Source: Pleodorina starrii | Taxonomy: Eukaryota > Chlorophyta > Chlorophyceae > Chlamydomonadales > Volvocaceae | Reading direction: 5' to 3' | NCBI GenBank assembly: GCA_030267565.1 | Contig: BRXU01000005.1 | Coordinates: 474,001 to 538,000, forward strand | Length of the DNA stretch: 64,000 nucleotides | Shown: positions 42,810 to 53,443 of the stretch, in pieces | How positions within the stretch are numbered: the first letter of the stretch is position 1 | How the letters are laid out: each line of letters begins with the position of its first letter | Translations under genes and position numbers: made by a program | The notes under the pieces: model-generated | Seen by the model: the letters and a program-made list of their open reading frames with translations, nothing else | What the model was told of the DNA's origin: nothing | The model's database searches: none

Positions 42810-45800
42810 ATGGCGGCCACGCTAACCTTCTGGGACCGGAATCCTCCTTATGCGGCCGTGGCTATCGCGCGGCTGGGCGATGTGGCGGTTTCGGCGATGC
42901 CTGACCCCAAGGCGACGAAGGAGACAGTCCCAACCCTTACTGTCGCCGGGTGAGTCCACCAGCGTGCCAACGGGAAAAGCATTAGGGTCTGTCTTAGCTC
43001 CCGAAGGCGGGAGGGACCGGGGTTCCGCCGGCGCCGCCTTCCCTAATTACAGTTGATTGTTTCCGCCATGATCGCACGAATGATCAATGTGCTTTGTACT
43101 TACTCCTTTGTTGCTGCCTTGCGAACGCCTTTGTATGGCAGGGAGACGTTTACTGGTGTCATGATCTTGAAGTACCTCGCGCGCGCCAGCTGCAAGCGGG
43201 ATGAGCTCTACGGTTCAGATGCGCTCACTTCTTGCCAGGTAAGGCCGGGTGCATACCTGTTAAAATGTTTGGCGCCGACTTCGAACTGTTTCGGCGCCGA
43301 CTTCAACCACCTGCAAGCAGCGTCGTAAACAATACGTGATCACCACGCGATCTGGGTTATGCTATCAAGGCAGCGGGAAGTTCTTTCATAACGCTATTCA
43401 CGCTTTCACTTCTCCGCCTGGCTCTCCTCCCGGTGTGACCGTAGGTCGACCACTGGCTGGAGACCGCAACGGGTATCGTCTCGGGAGCCACGCTCGAGGC
43501 GCAGTGCGTGGCGCTCAACGACTACCTGACGCTGCGTACCTTCCTGGTCGGCTATGGCCTGACCCTGGCCGACCTGGCGGTCTGGGGCCAGCTGCAGGGT
43601 GAGTCGCTACGGGCTCTGGCAAGACAATCGTCGGTACCTGACTTTTCCGATGCCGCGCTGGCCGCGCTTCCTGCGTAAGGCGAAACGGGTTGAGGCGTGT
43701 TGTTGTCGGTCCAAACCCATCCAGCTTCCTTCTCACTTCTACTGGAACCTTCTGCATGCGTCGCCCTACTGCAGGCTCGCCTCTGTGGAAGAAGATTCGG
43801 ACCGGCGGCAAGGTGCCCCACCTCGCGCGTTGGTTCTCCTTCTGCGCGGAGGTGCCACAGGTCAAGGCCGCAGTTGAGGAGCTCGAGTCTCTGGGCAAGA
43901 AGGGAGGCGCTCCAGGCGCCGCCGCCGGTAAGGGGGCCGGCGGGGCCGCCGGCGGCGACGGCAAGAAGGCCGTGGCCGGCGGTGCCGCGGCCGCGGACGG
44001 CCCCGTCAATGCTGACGGTGGCGGCTCGTTCGACATTGGCCTGCCGGGCGCTGAGGAGGGCAAGGTCGTGACGCGCTTTCCGCCCGAGCCGTCGGGCTAT
44101 CTGCACATTGGCCACGCCAAGGCGGCGTTGCTGAACCAGTACTTCGCAGATATGTACAAGGGCAAGTTGCTGGTTCGCTTCGACGACACGAACCCCTCCA
44201 AGGAGAAGGACGAGTTCGTCGAGAACATCATGAAGGTAAGGGGAGGAGAGTACACCTGTGGGTTCTTTCATGTGGTAATTGACTTGACACACTGTCTTGA
44301 AACTCGTCCGGAGACATGTGAATATCGCTCACGTGTTCCTGCGCCCCGTCTCCCTGTTCACCCACCGCAGGACATTGCCGACCTTGGGCTGCGGTACGAG
44401 AAGCTGACATACACCTCGGATTACTTTCCTCAGCTGCTGGAGCTGGGTGAGAAGATGATCAAGGCGGGCCTTATGTACGCGGACGATACGCCGGTGGAGC
44501 AGATGCGCGACGAGCGGCTCAAGGGCATTGAGAGCTCCTGCCGCAACCGCAGTGTCGAGGAGAACTTGCGTGTCTGGGAGGAGATGAAGTCCGGCACCGA
44601 GGCGGGCCTGGCCACCGCCATGCGCTTCAAGATTGACATGAAGGTCGGTAGTATAGTCTGCAGCCAAACTCAAGGCTCTTGGGAAGTCACACGCATCACC
44701 ACGCCGCTCCACCAGGGCAGGGCGATATCCGATGTAACGGGGGACAGTCTGGGTTGGGGTGCCGAGGCCTTCGTATGGCAGGGGGATGTCAAAGGGGTTT
44801 TTGGGGTTCTGGGTTTTCATCACGCCTGTTTTTATAAGGACCCCCAGCCAAGCCCTTGTGGCCATGAGGTGTGGCGGTGTCTTCCAGCAGGTACATCAAT
44901 GTCTTCGCTTGGGTGAGAGCTGTGACGGGTCCCTCGTGGACTCCCAGGGGCGGCATCTCAAAAGCAAGATGACATTTACAAATCACGGGGAACGCCCAGC
45001 GGGCCCAGGTGCATTCCGTCATGCTGCTCGCCACTTTTCATCTTGGCCCACCCCTCTTGGCCCACTTCGGGTTTGGACCCAATTACGACTACACGGTGGT
45101 TTGAGCGCCGTACGCACAAAGTTTACCAGAAGCAGCGCCATTTACTGACGTCAATTTCACCATTTGGACTTCATTCATGCAGAGCGTGAACGGCACGATG
45201 CGCGACCCCGTGGCGTTCCGCTGCAACCTGACGCACCATTGGAGGACCGGCACCAAGTACAAGGTGAGTGAGTAAAACGGCATGCCGACATATGGGCTGT
45301 TTGGGGTGCGGTATACGGGCACAAACATGCAGGGAGGGATTTTAGCAGCACTTATCTGGGAGGCTCAGTTCGTTGGTGGTGCTCTGGTCACATGCGAAAC
45401 CTGACAAAAAGCAGAGGCGGCTTAGCAGCCTGGCTGCATTGAGGCAGTCTCTCGTCCTGTTCAGGCACATAAAACTTCAGGCTCCATCTGGGTAGGCTCG
45501 GGTAGGCTCCCAAGGGGGGCCGCTGACCTGAAGCTCAATCTGAGGTTCCACATTCTCTTCGTTTGTTGTGCTCTGGTCACATGCGAAAACCTGACAAAAA
45601 GCAGAGGCGGCTTAGCGGCCTGGCCGCATTGAGGCAGTCTCTCGTCCTGTTCAGGCACATAAAACTCCAGGCTCCATCTGGGTAGGCTCGGGTAGGCTCC
45701 AAGGGGGGCCGCTGACCTGAAGCTCAATCTGAGGTTCCACATTCTCTGTTCCATTTTCCACCACATTGTCTGCCCTGATTTGCCCGAATTTTTCATGCAC

Positions 45801-48195
45801 AATCCACCTGCGTCTAGGTCCTATCGTTGCACTGCTGCTGAATGCCCGAGCGCGTCGGTGAAACCCTTTACAAGCCGTGACCGCTGGGTTGCATTTCTTT
45901 TAATTATTGCGTTCATTGCTTGACGCTGCTGGGCAAATCATGCGCAACTCAGAAAACCCGTGGCGTGCGCAGGTGTATCCCACGTACGACTGCGCCTGTC
46001 CCTTCGTGGATGCGGTAGAGGGAGTCACCCACGCGCTGCGCACTTCTGAGTATCGTGACCGCGAGGAGCAGTACTACTGGATCCTGACCGCCTACCAGAA
46101 GGTCTGGCCGGGGTTGCCGCACGTCCACATTTGGGACTACAGCAGGTGGGTGGCTGGGCGATCGGGTGGTGGGGGACTGGGACAAGGCGCACAAGGGTTG
46201 ATTGCGGAAGCACGGGCGAATGCTGTAAAGGCTGTGAGGAACAATCTCTCCGAGATTCTTTCATTGACGAGACCAATCAACCTCCTACTCATTCTGAGCC
46301 GTACTGTTTTGGGACTCATATGAACGCTTGGCTGTGAGGAACAATCTCTCCGAGATTCTTTCATTGACGAGACCAATCAACCTCCTACTCATTCTGAGCC
46401 AAGTTAGGGCAGGCAGTTTTACCGAGCACGCATGTGCCCACGTGCACCACATGACCATGTGGCATACCTTGCTACCATATTATTTGCGGGTGTCTTCAAC
46501 CGGCCGGCCGGCATATGCCTCATTTGCAAATTGGCACGGGGAGCATTTCACTCGTCGTGTGCTCGCTCGTCTACTTCGCATGTGTACCGGTAAGAACTCA
46601 CTATCACCGTCTCCGCTCTTCCTCCCCCTCTGTAGACTCAACTTCGTCAACACGGTGTTGAGCAAGCGCAAGCTGACTTGGTTCGTGGAGACTGGACGCG
46701 TGGACGGCTGGAACGACCCGCGCATGCCCACGGTGCAGGGCATCTTGCGGCGTGGCATGCAGATTGAGGCGCTCAAGGAGTTCATCCTGAGCCAGGGCGC
46801 TTCGAAGAACATCACCTTCCAGGAGTGGGACAAGATTTGGACCATCAACAAGAAGCTGATTGACCCGGTGTGCCCTCGCCACACGGCCATTGAGGAGGAG
46901 GGCAAGGTGCTGCTCAAGCTGGAGGACGGCCCCACGGAGCCCGAGGTGGTGGTGGTGCCGAGGCACAAGAAGCACCCCCCGGCAGGTGCGTGGAGCTTTG
47001 GAAAGGGAGGGGCGGTGCAGCTGTTGCCCTGCTTGCAAATCGCTTGAAAATAGGCTGCACCATTGAAGAATGTGACGATTCGCATTTGCCTTCTCTGCTT
47101 GTTGCCGCCCTGCCCTGCTCCCGCGTGTATATCTCTTGCGGATTCATCCGTGCCAGGTGGTGTTGCTTACCTTCTGGATCCCTGTGTGCTCGCTACTCTC
47201 CTCGCAGGCAAGAAGGCCCTGACCCGCGCCAATCAGATCTGGATCGAGCAGGTGGACGCGGCGACGCTGACGGACGGCGAGGAGGTGACGCTCATGGACT
47301 GGGGCAACGCCATCATCACGGTGAGCAGGACCTCGTGCTTCTGGGGCCTGTCGACTCCTTCGCGCTGGCATTCTCATCCGTGCAGTCTGAAAGCTTAGGA
47401 GCCCGGGGGACATTATTTTTTCCGGCCGTCATTTGTTTGATCTTACGATGGATGCTGTTTGTATGTGTGCCCTGCAGAGCATCACCAAGGATCCCGCCAC
47501 AGGTGCGGTGACTGCCCTCGGCGGGAAGCTGAACCTGGGCGGCGACGTGAAGAAGACACGGCTGAAGCTGACTTGGCTGGCGGCGGTGCCCCAGTGCGAG
47601 GTGGTGACCCTTCAGCTGCTGGACTTCGACCATCTGATCACCAAGAAGAAGGTAAGAAGGGAAAAGCTCCAGAGGGGGGGGAGCAGGGCGGGAGGGGATG
47701 GGGCATGAAAGTGGTAACGTTGGGTTTGCTGACGCAAAGCGGTCTGGTATGGCGACACTGCCACTTGTGCCCGTCAACTACGTGGTGTCCACCTCCGGGT
47801 GTGAGCTCTGCGTCAGGCTGTCTGAAATTGGGTTGTGGTCTGCCTGCTATCCTCTTGAGGCTTTCTATTGCTGGCCATCTGCTGTTTCGCAATGTTTCAA
47901 CTAACCCATCTCTTTTGATGATGCGTCGTTATTTTCTTGTCGTCTACAGGTGGAGGAGGATGACAACTTCATGGATCTGGTTACCCCTGTGACCAAGTTC
48001 GAGAAGGTGGCGGTGGGCGACCCCAACATGCGCACCCTGCAGAAGGGCGAGGTGCTGCAGCTGGAGCGCAAGGGGTACTACATTGTGGACGAGCCGTACG
48101 GCGTCAAGGGTGCAGGCCGCCCCATCGTGCTGTTCTGCATCCCCGATGGCCGGACGAAGAATATGAGCAAGAGCGCTGCCGCCCCGCCCTCGTGA
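42810..48195 (+). CDS. Glutamyl-tRNA synthetase, cytosolic eukaryotic type
   Basis: Charges tRNA-Glu in the cytosol. Eleven exons (42810-42949, 43142-43238, 43445-43598, 43775-44235, 44371-44643, 45183-45263, 45973-46145, 46636-46985, 47208-47320, 47478-47651, 47950-48195) join in phase to about 753 residues; every intron is GT-AG. The N-terminal 170 residues are GST-like ([19 protein letters not shown], then [20 protein letters not shown]), as in GluRS that dock on other translation factors. A Gly/Ala/Lys linker follows. The class I catalytic core has the HIGH motif in [18 protein letters not shown], and the KMSKS equivalent as VLSKRKL. The C-terminal beta-barrel anticodon-binding region runs to the end at [12 protein letters not shown]. 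This is the archaeal/eukaryotic class (ERS/QRS type), not the bacterial plastid type. ATG 42810 sits in a gccATGGCG context. Introns 6 and 7 contain duplications listed separately. Confidence 0.97.
45369..45746. repeat. Tandem duplication of about 189 bp in GluRS intron 6
   Basis: Two adjacent copies (about 45369-45557 and 45558-45746) both run from TTCGTT...GTGCTCTGGTCACATG through GGCTCCATCTGGGTAGGCTC to GGTTCCACATTCTCT. They differ at only a few positions, so the duplication is recent. It has no coding content. Confidence 0.9.
46231..46400. repeat. Exact 70-bp direct repeat in GluRS intron 7
   Basis: 46231-46300 and 46331-46400 are identical over 70 bp, both beginning GCTGTGAGGAACAATCTCTC and ending ATTCTGAGCC, separated by 30 bp of unrelated sequence. 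Confidence 0.95.
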
Positions 48196-48616
48196 ACCGT
48201 CGTGTTTGGAAATTCTGGAGGATTTCGGCCAGGAAATAGAACAGGCTTTCGTGACTGCGGTACTGCAGGATGAGTATTGTCACGTGAGGTGGGGCAAGGG
48301 TTGCTTGACTTCGTCGTGTAGGCGCTTGCGCTGCGGTGTGTGATGCTGTATGGAGTGTACACCGAGCAAAAGAATGTTGTGAATGAATGTATGAAGACCT
48401 TAACGAACGTTTATGATGCCATGCATATTGGCGAGATTTAAGATGATATGCAGATTAGCGAGAAATGAGTAAATCAGTGCAGCAGGATGCCGCCCCAAGG
48501 TGACCCCGAAACGGTTGGGTGATCAGATAACAGATTCTAGGGTTTCAGAAGGATAGGTGATCCGATGATAGATTCTACCTCCTTATCTAATATAAGGAAA
48601 TGCAGGTAAAATGATT

Positions 48617-48621
48617 TGTAA
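48617..48621 (+). terminator. Candidate TGTAA poly(A) signal for GluRS
   Basis: TGTAA, the usual Chlamydomonas poly(A) signal, occurs about 420 nt after the GluRS stop codon in an AT-rich context. Confidence 0.55.
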
Positions 48622-48856
48622 ACCTGGCATGGTCACTGTTATTAATGTTTTCGAATTATAACAGAAGTGAGGAATAACGAAATCCACGCGCATGATGTAG
48701 TGCGTACGTCACATTCATGAGCAGAATCACACAATCGTGTGCTGTATCAGCAGACTCTTACATCAAAACGGATTTGTGCACCGCATGTAATGTGCTGACT
48801 TCATAACCCCTGCAGACCCTCCCGACGGTAAAACTGCAGAATGGACACGTGCGTTA

Positions 48857-48861
48857 TTACA
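48857..48861 (-). terminator. Candidate TGTAA poly(A) signal for the small membrane-protein gene
   Basis: TTACA on the plus strand (TGTAA on the minus strand) lies about 300 nt downstream of the stop at 49160; a second copy lies at 48758-48762. Confidence 0.45.
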
Positions 48862-49159
48862 TGCCTCATGCTTATCCGTTGGCGAGGTCATCGCTGTTTC
48901 AACCTGCACTTGGCAGCAAAAACCCAGCTGAAACCTGTAGACAGCCGTTGGGTACGGGCCGGGTTTGGCTTCTCCAGCTGCGACCAGCCCAGAGAAACAC
49001 CCATTCCACACATCCATGCACCCCGAGGTCCTCGAGCCAACCATCCATGCACCCCGTGCCCCTCAGAGCCCGTCGAGCACATCACCAGTACAACAGCATG
49101 TACTCGAACCGCGGGCGTCAAAAATCCCGCAAGAGCACCATGGTCTTCCCATCCAGCGT

Positions 49160-49561
49160 TTAGTCCTCCTTGGCGTCCGCGCCCTCGTCCTCCTCCTCCT
49201 CGTCGTCCTCCTCGCCCGCAGTGTTACCATCTGTGTCGCTCTCCTTGGCCTTGCCGGACGGCCGGGATACCTACGGCCGGGCGGCGATGAAAGGCCATCT
49301 AGGCACGCCATATTGCTAGGACTGGACATAGCAAGTTTCAGCAAGCAGTTTCACGATGGCCTCTGTGCAGTTCCGACCAATATTGTATTGGAGTGTTCCG
49401 AGACCCCGAGACCACCAACTCGCCTTTAGGCCCGAGCTCGAAAATTTCCCAATGCTCCTGACGAGGAAAAACAGCATCACTCCAAGCAGGATAACGATGA
49501 GAAGGAAGTCCTGGTTGGTTCCCTGTGACGCCGTGTCAGTTGGAAAAGGTTGTGGCGCCAT
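49160..49561 (-). CDS. Small single-pass membrane protein with acidic C-terminal tail
   Basis: Two exons, 49424-49561 and 49160-49270, encode 82 residues: a short N-terminus (MAPQPFPTDTASQ), one transmembrane helix (FLLIVILLGVMLFFLVRSIG, residues 19-38) and a highly acidic tail (GEEDDEEEEDEGADAKED). The model needs a GC-AG intron (AAG|GCGAGT). The alternative GT donor 4 nt downstream keeps an open frame but gives a basic tail ending GERHRW at about 61 residues. The longer version is preferred because the acidic tail has the codon bias of a real gene. The ATG at 49561 is the only start. Family not recognised; the layout resembles tail-type ER or organelle membrane microproteins. Confidence 0.55.
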
Positions 49562-50250
49562 GATGGCCTGGTCTAGGAACTATGATATAGCTGGTCGCGA
49601 TGGTGCACGCCTAAATGAAAGTAGTCCACTGGCTTGCTTCCGGGCGCTGTCGTAAGTAATTGCAGCCCAAACTTGCAGTGCAAAGCGAGCGCAACTAAGA
49701 CTGAACCGAGGTTGGCACTGACGTTCACTCGCTCATACAGGATGCGCGATGCCACGCGCAATGAAAGAGTTTTGGCGCGGGCTAGCGAATACGACTGCCG
49801 TACTCCTTGTTCACGTAGCGCTAGATTTTGGGCAAATTTTCGGTGTTATGGACAGGTCTGAACCTTCATCGCGGCCGGAGGCCGCGAAAAATTTTTTTTG
49901 GGGCGGCCGAAAGATACATTTTCCTTAAGGAGTTTGCCCCTCAGGCCGCCAAAATGAAAATTAGGATCCACAACGGAAAGTCAAGTATTGAGAGTCGAAA
50001 TAGTGCTCGGATGCATTGTCAGATGTTTGGGGAGTATGGATAGAATTAGATTGTGGTCAACGGGGCGGTGTAGAGGCCAATAGAACATTCTCAACTACCA
50101 CCCAGTCCATGGACTCTAAACATAATTGTACTTGTAAGGAAAATGCCATGAAAAGGGATGAGACACCTTGAACATCACTTGGAGGACCGTGTTAGATGGA
50201 TCATGTTACATTACTCCAAAATGATTACCTTACAAGCAGCAAACATTCCT
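49562..50250. other. Intergenic region
   Basis: Upstream of the small membrane-protein gene. It contains a perfect short inverted repeat, GCGGCCGGAGGCCGC, at about 49871-49885, followed by an A/T homopolymer switch. No gene supported. Confidence 0.5.
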
Positions 50251-50829
50251 GAGGCCCAGGAACCCCAGGCAACCCACTTGACGATGCACACACCCGTCTT
50301 TCGTAGGAACGGTCTCTCTGTTTCGCGCGCCGCCCTTACCGTACCTTTCTATGATAAGGAGGCATGGATCGATGGCGGCGCCGTGGGTAATGGAGGCAGC
50401 GGCGCGACGGAACGAGGCTTGACGTGTGGGAGCTAGGCTGAGGCCCAGGAACCCCAGGCAACCCACTTAAATGCACACACCCGTCTTTCGTAGGAACGGT
50501 CTCTCTGTTTCGCGCGCCGCCCTTACCGTACCTTTCTATGATAAGGAGGCATGGATCGATGGCGGCGCCGTGGGTAATGGAGGCAGCGGCGCGACGGAAC
50601 GAGGCTTGACGTGTGGGAGCTAGGCTGAGGCCCAGGAACCCCAGGCAACCCACTTGACGATGCACACACCCGTCTTTCGTAGGAACGGTCTCTCTGTTTC
50701 GCGCGCCGCCCTTACCGTACCTTTCTATGATAAGGAGGCATGGATCGATGGCGGCGCCGTGGGTAATGGAGGCAGCGGCGCGACGGAACGAGGCTTGACG
50801 TGTGGGAGCTAGGCTGAGGCCCAGGAACC
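50251..50829. repeat. Tandem array, three units of about 189 bp plus a fragment
   Basis: Units start at 50251, 50440 and 50627 with GAGGCCCAGGAACCCCAGGC; a 14-bp fragment of a fourth starts at 50816. Unit two is 187 bp because of a small change around ACTTAAATGC versus ACTTGACGATGC; otherwise units are essentially identical, including a GGAGGCATGGATCGATGGCG core. No coding capacity is likely. The array ends about 245 bp from the transposase stop and may belong to the element or be a local satellite. Confidence 0.93.
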
Positions 50830-51073
50830 CCACTCACGGGCATCCCGTCATCCCAGTTCGCGCGGGCGTCTCTAACGAGCGCAAAACAGCGTAGGCACTC
50901 CCAAAAAGTTTGCTTTAATACTAATCCCTACTCGATCGCATAAGCTTCGATCGGGCACGGCTGCCCGAGACATGTAAAGCTCTCGCTCATGGGTTCTGGC
51001 GTGCCCAGCACCTCACCCACGAACGCCTGCACCCCTTGCCCCCATCCATATGCCACCCGCCCAGGGAGCCATC
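50830..51073. other. 3' flank of the transposon gene
   Basis: Lies between the tandem array and the transposase stop codon; presumably 3' UTR and left end of the element. I could not find a convincing terminal inverted repeat or target-site duplication by eye. Confidence 0.4.
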
Positions 51074-51418
51074 TCAGCCCTGCGGAACCATCTTGTGGGA
51101 AAACGTCGAGTTGCACTTCTTGCAGTGCCCCACCAGGTCCACCAGCACCTGCACGTTCCCCTTGCTGCAAACTGCGCACGCCGACAGGCACTTCTTGTAG
51201 TTGTTGTACGGGTGGTTGGCTGGGTGACCACGCTCCTGGCAGGTTTTGCACGTCTTGGGGCCCGTTTTACCCTTGGGGCCCCGCTTCTTCTTGCTGGCGC
51301 CTCCGTCACAGACAGACAGCGACCGGTCAGGAAGCGTCTTCCTGCCATGCCCAGAGGTGTGCGTCCCCTGCATCACAGCAAGCAAACCGTGCTGGAACTG
51401 CAGCTGCGACGGCCCAGC

Positions 51419-52180
51419 GCCGAACGATGACTGCGCCGCCACGGCAGGCATCGGAGCACCCAGCTGCTGCTGCTGCTGCACCCACTGCGGCTGCAGCCCC
51501 TGCAGCTGCGACGGCCCAGCGCCGAACGATGACTGCGCCGCCACGGCAGGCATCGGAGCACCCAGCTGCTGCTGCTGCTGCTGCTGCACCCGCTGCGGCT
51601 GCAGCCCCTGCAGCTGCGACGGCCCAGCGCCGAACGATGACTGCGCCGCCACGGCAGGCATCGGAGCACCCAGCTGCTGCTGCTGCTGCTGCACCCGCTG
51701 CGGCTGCAGCCCCTGCAGCTGCGACGGCCCAGCGCCGAACGATGACTGCGCCGCCATGGCAGGCATCGGAGCACCCGGCTGCTGCTGCTGCACCCGCTGC
51801 GGCTGCAGCCCCTGCAGCTGCGACGGCCCAGCGCCGAACGATGACTGCGCCGCCACGGCAGGCATCGGAGCACCCAGCTGCTGCTGCTGCTGCTGCACCC
51901 GCTGCGGCTGCAGCCCCTGCAGCTGCGACGGCCCAGCACCGAACGATGACTGCGCCGCCACGGCAGGCATCGGAGCACCCAGCTGCTGCTGCTGCTGCTG
52001 CACCCGCTGCGGCTGCAGCCCCTGCAGCTGCGACGGCCCAGCACCGAACGATGACTGCGCCGCCATGGCAGGCATCGGAGCACCCAGCTGCTGCTGCTGC
52101 TGCTGCACTCGCTGCGGCTGCAGCCCCTGCAGCTGCGACGGCCCAGCGCCGAACGATGACTGCGCCGCCACGGCAGGCTG
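51419..52180 (-). repeat. Eight coding repeats of about 100-110 bp (Gln-rich) in the transposon gene
   Basis: Each unit encodes AAQSSFGAGPSQLQGLQPQ, then V plus a run of two to seven Gln, then LGAPMP. Unit lengths vary only by the number of CAG codons. The near identity of the units at DNA level points to recent expansion. Confidence 0.93.
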
Positions 52181-53203
52181 TTGCAGCGTGTAGAAGGCCC
52201 GGACCCCGATGGGAGACGGGGACAGCGTGACAGGTGCAGCCGGCAACCCACCCGCACCGCCGTGGCCAGGCACTGCCTCCGCTTCATGCAGTCGGGGTGG
52301 CCGCGCCATGTCGGTTCCACGCACCCATGACGGGACCAGCACGGCCTGCAACATAAGCTGGTAATCCGTCAGACCCTGCTGCACGGCGGCGCTGGTCCGT
52401 GAATCGAAATCCGCCAGCAGCTTGGCGTTCTTCATGGTGACACCTTCAGCAGCCAACTGTGGCTGCTTTGTCAGTTGTGCACACCACGCTTTAGCCATCG
52501 CCTCGTAGTTCCGACCGTGGGTCAGAGCCAACGCAGCGAAGAGGGCACGTTCAGTTGGGCTCTCAACTGCGCGAAACTGCAGGTTGTCAAAAGCAGACGG
52601 CCGGAGAGTGTGAGCGGGCTCCAGTGCCTGGCGACACACGGGGGGCCATGGGCCCCTCCACACAGAAAGCCACCTGCGCGCCAGCTCCAAGCCCTGAAGA
52701 CGCTGAGCCTCCCCCATCAGCGGCGTTGGGTCGGAAGTCACAGCACCATGCGCAGCAAGCTGCTGAATGCGCAGCTTAGCAATTGCCTCACTGCTGGTGT
52801 TGATGAGGGACACCACACCCGCCTGTAGCTGCAACAGGGTGGGCCATTCCGAGCCAGGGACGACCACCCCCAGGACTGTCAGCAGCCGAGTCAAACGGTC
52901 AGCGGCGATTGTGGCATCGCCACGTGAGATGGCTGCTTCTGCCCCAGCTATTGCCTGCCAGAGCTTGAGTCCCAGCAGGGACGGCACCTTTCGGCGTGTG
53001 ATACTGGAGACCGCTCCTGCGGCCGTTGCCACACTGGAGGGCGGCAAAACCGGCGCAGCTGTGATGGTTGCGTCGCTCAAGTCCTCCATGCAGTCTGCGA
53101 GCTCCTGAGGCGTGAAAGTGACATCGTGCCATGTAAGCCCGGGACAGGGCCCCGTAAGCTCATTTTCAGGCGTCCGTGTGCCATACACGCAGATGGTGCC
53201 GCT

Positions 53204-53443
53204 CGCCGCCTGCCCGTTGCCGAAGGGCGCGGCGCCGCTCGCCGCCTGCCCGTTGCCGAAGGGCGCGGCGCCGCTCGCCGCCTGCCCGTTGCCGAAGGGA
53301 CCCGCGCCGCTCGCCGCCTGCCCGTTGCTGAAGGGCCCCGCGCCGCTCGCCGCCTGCCCGTTGCCGAAGGGCCCCGCGCCGCTCGCCGCCTGCCCGTTGC
53401 CGAAGGGCCCCGCGCCGCTCGCCGCCTGCCCGTTGCTGAGGGG
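53204..53443 (-). repeat. Seven coding repeats of 36 bp (NGQAASGAGPF) in the transposon gene
   Basis: The 36-bp unit encodes GNGQAASGAGPF with AAPF and SNGQ variants. On the plus strand the same units read LPKGPAPLAACP, which is a shadow. Confidence 0.93.

Larger units (their letters stand above)
48196..49159. other. Convergent intergenic region after GluRS
   Basis: 3' flanks of GluRS (plus) and of the small membrane-protein gene (minus). Poly(A) signals for both directions are seen. An imperfect repeat GGTGATC(A/C)GAT...AGATTCTA occurs at about 48519-48578. Nothing else recognised. Confidence 0.6.

Noticed and set aside
51246..52193. Cys-rich repeat protein on the plus strand
   Set aside because: Shadow of the Gln-rich transposon repeats; the poly-Cys runs come from the complement of CAG codons.
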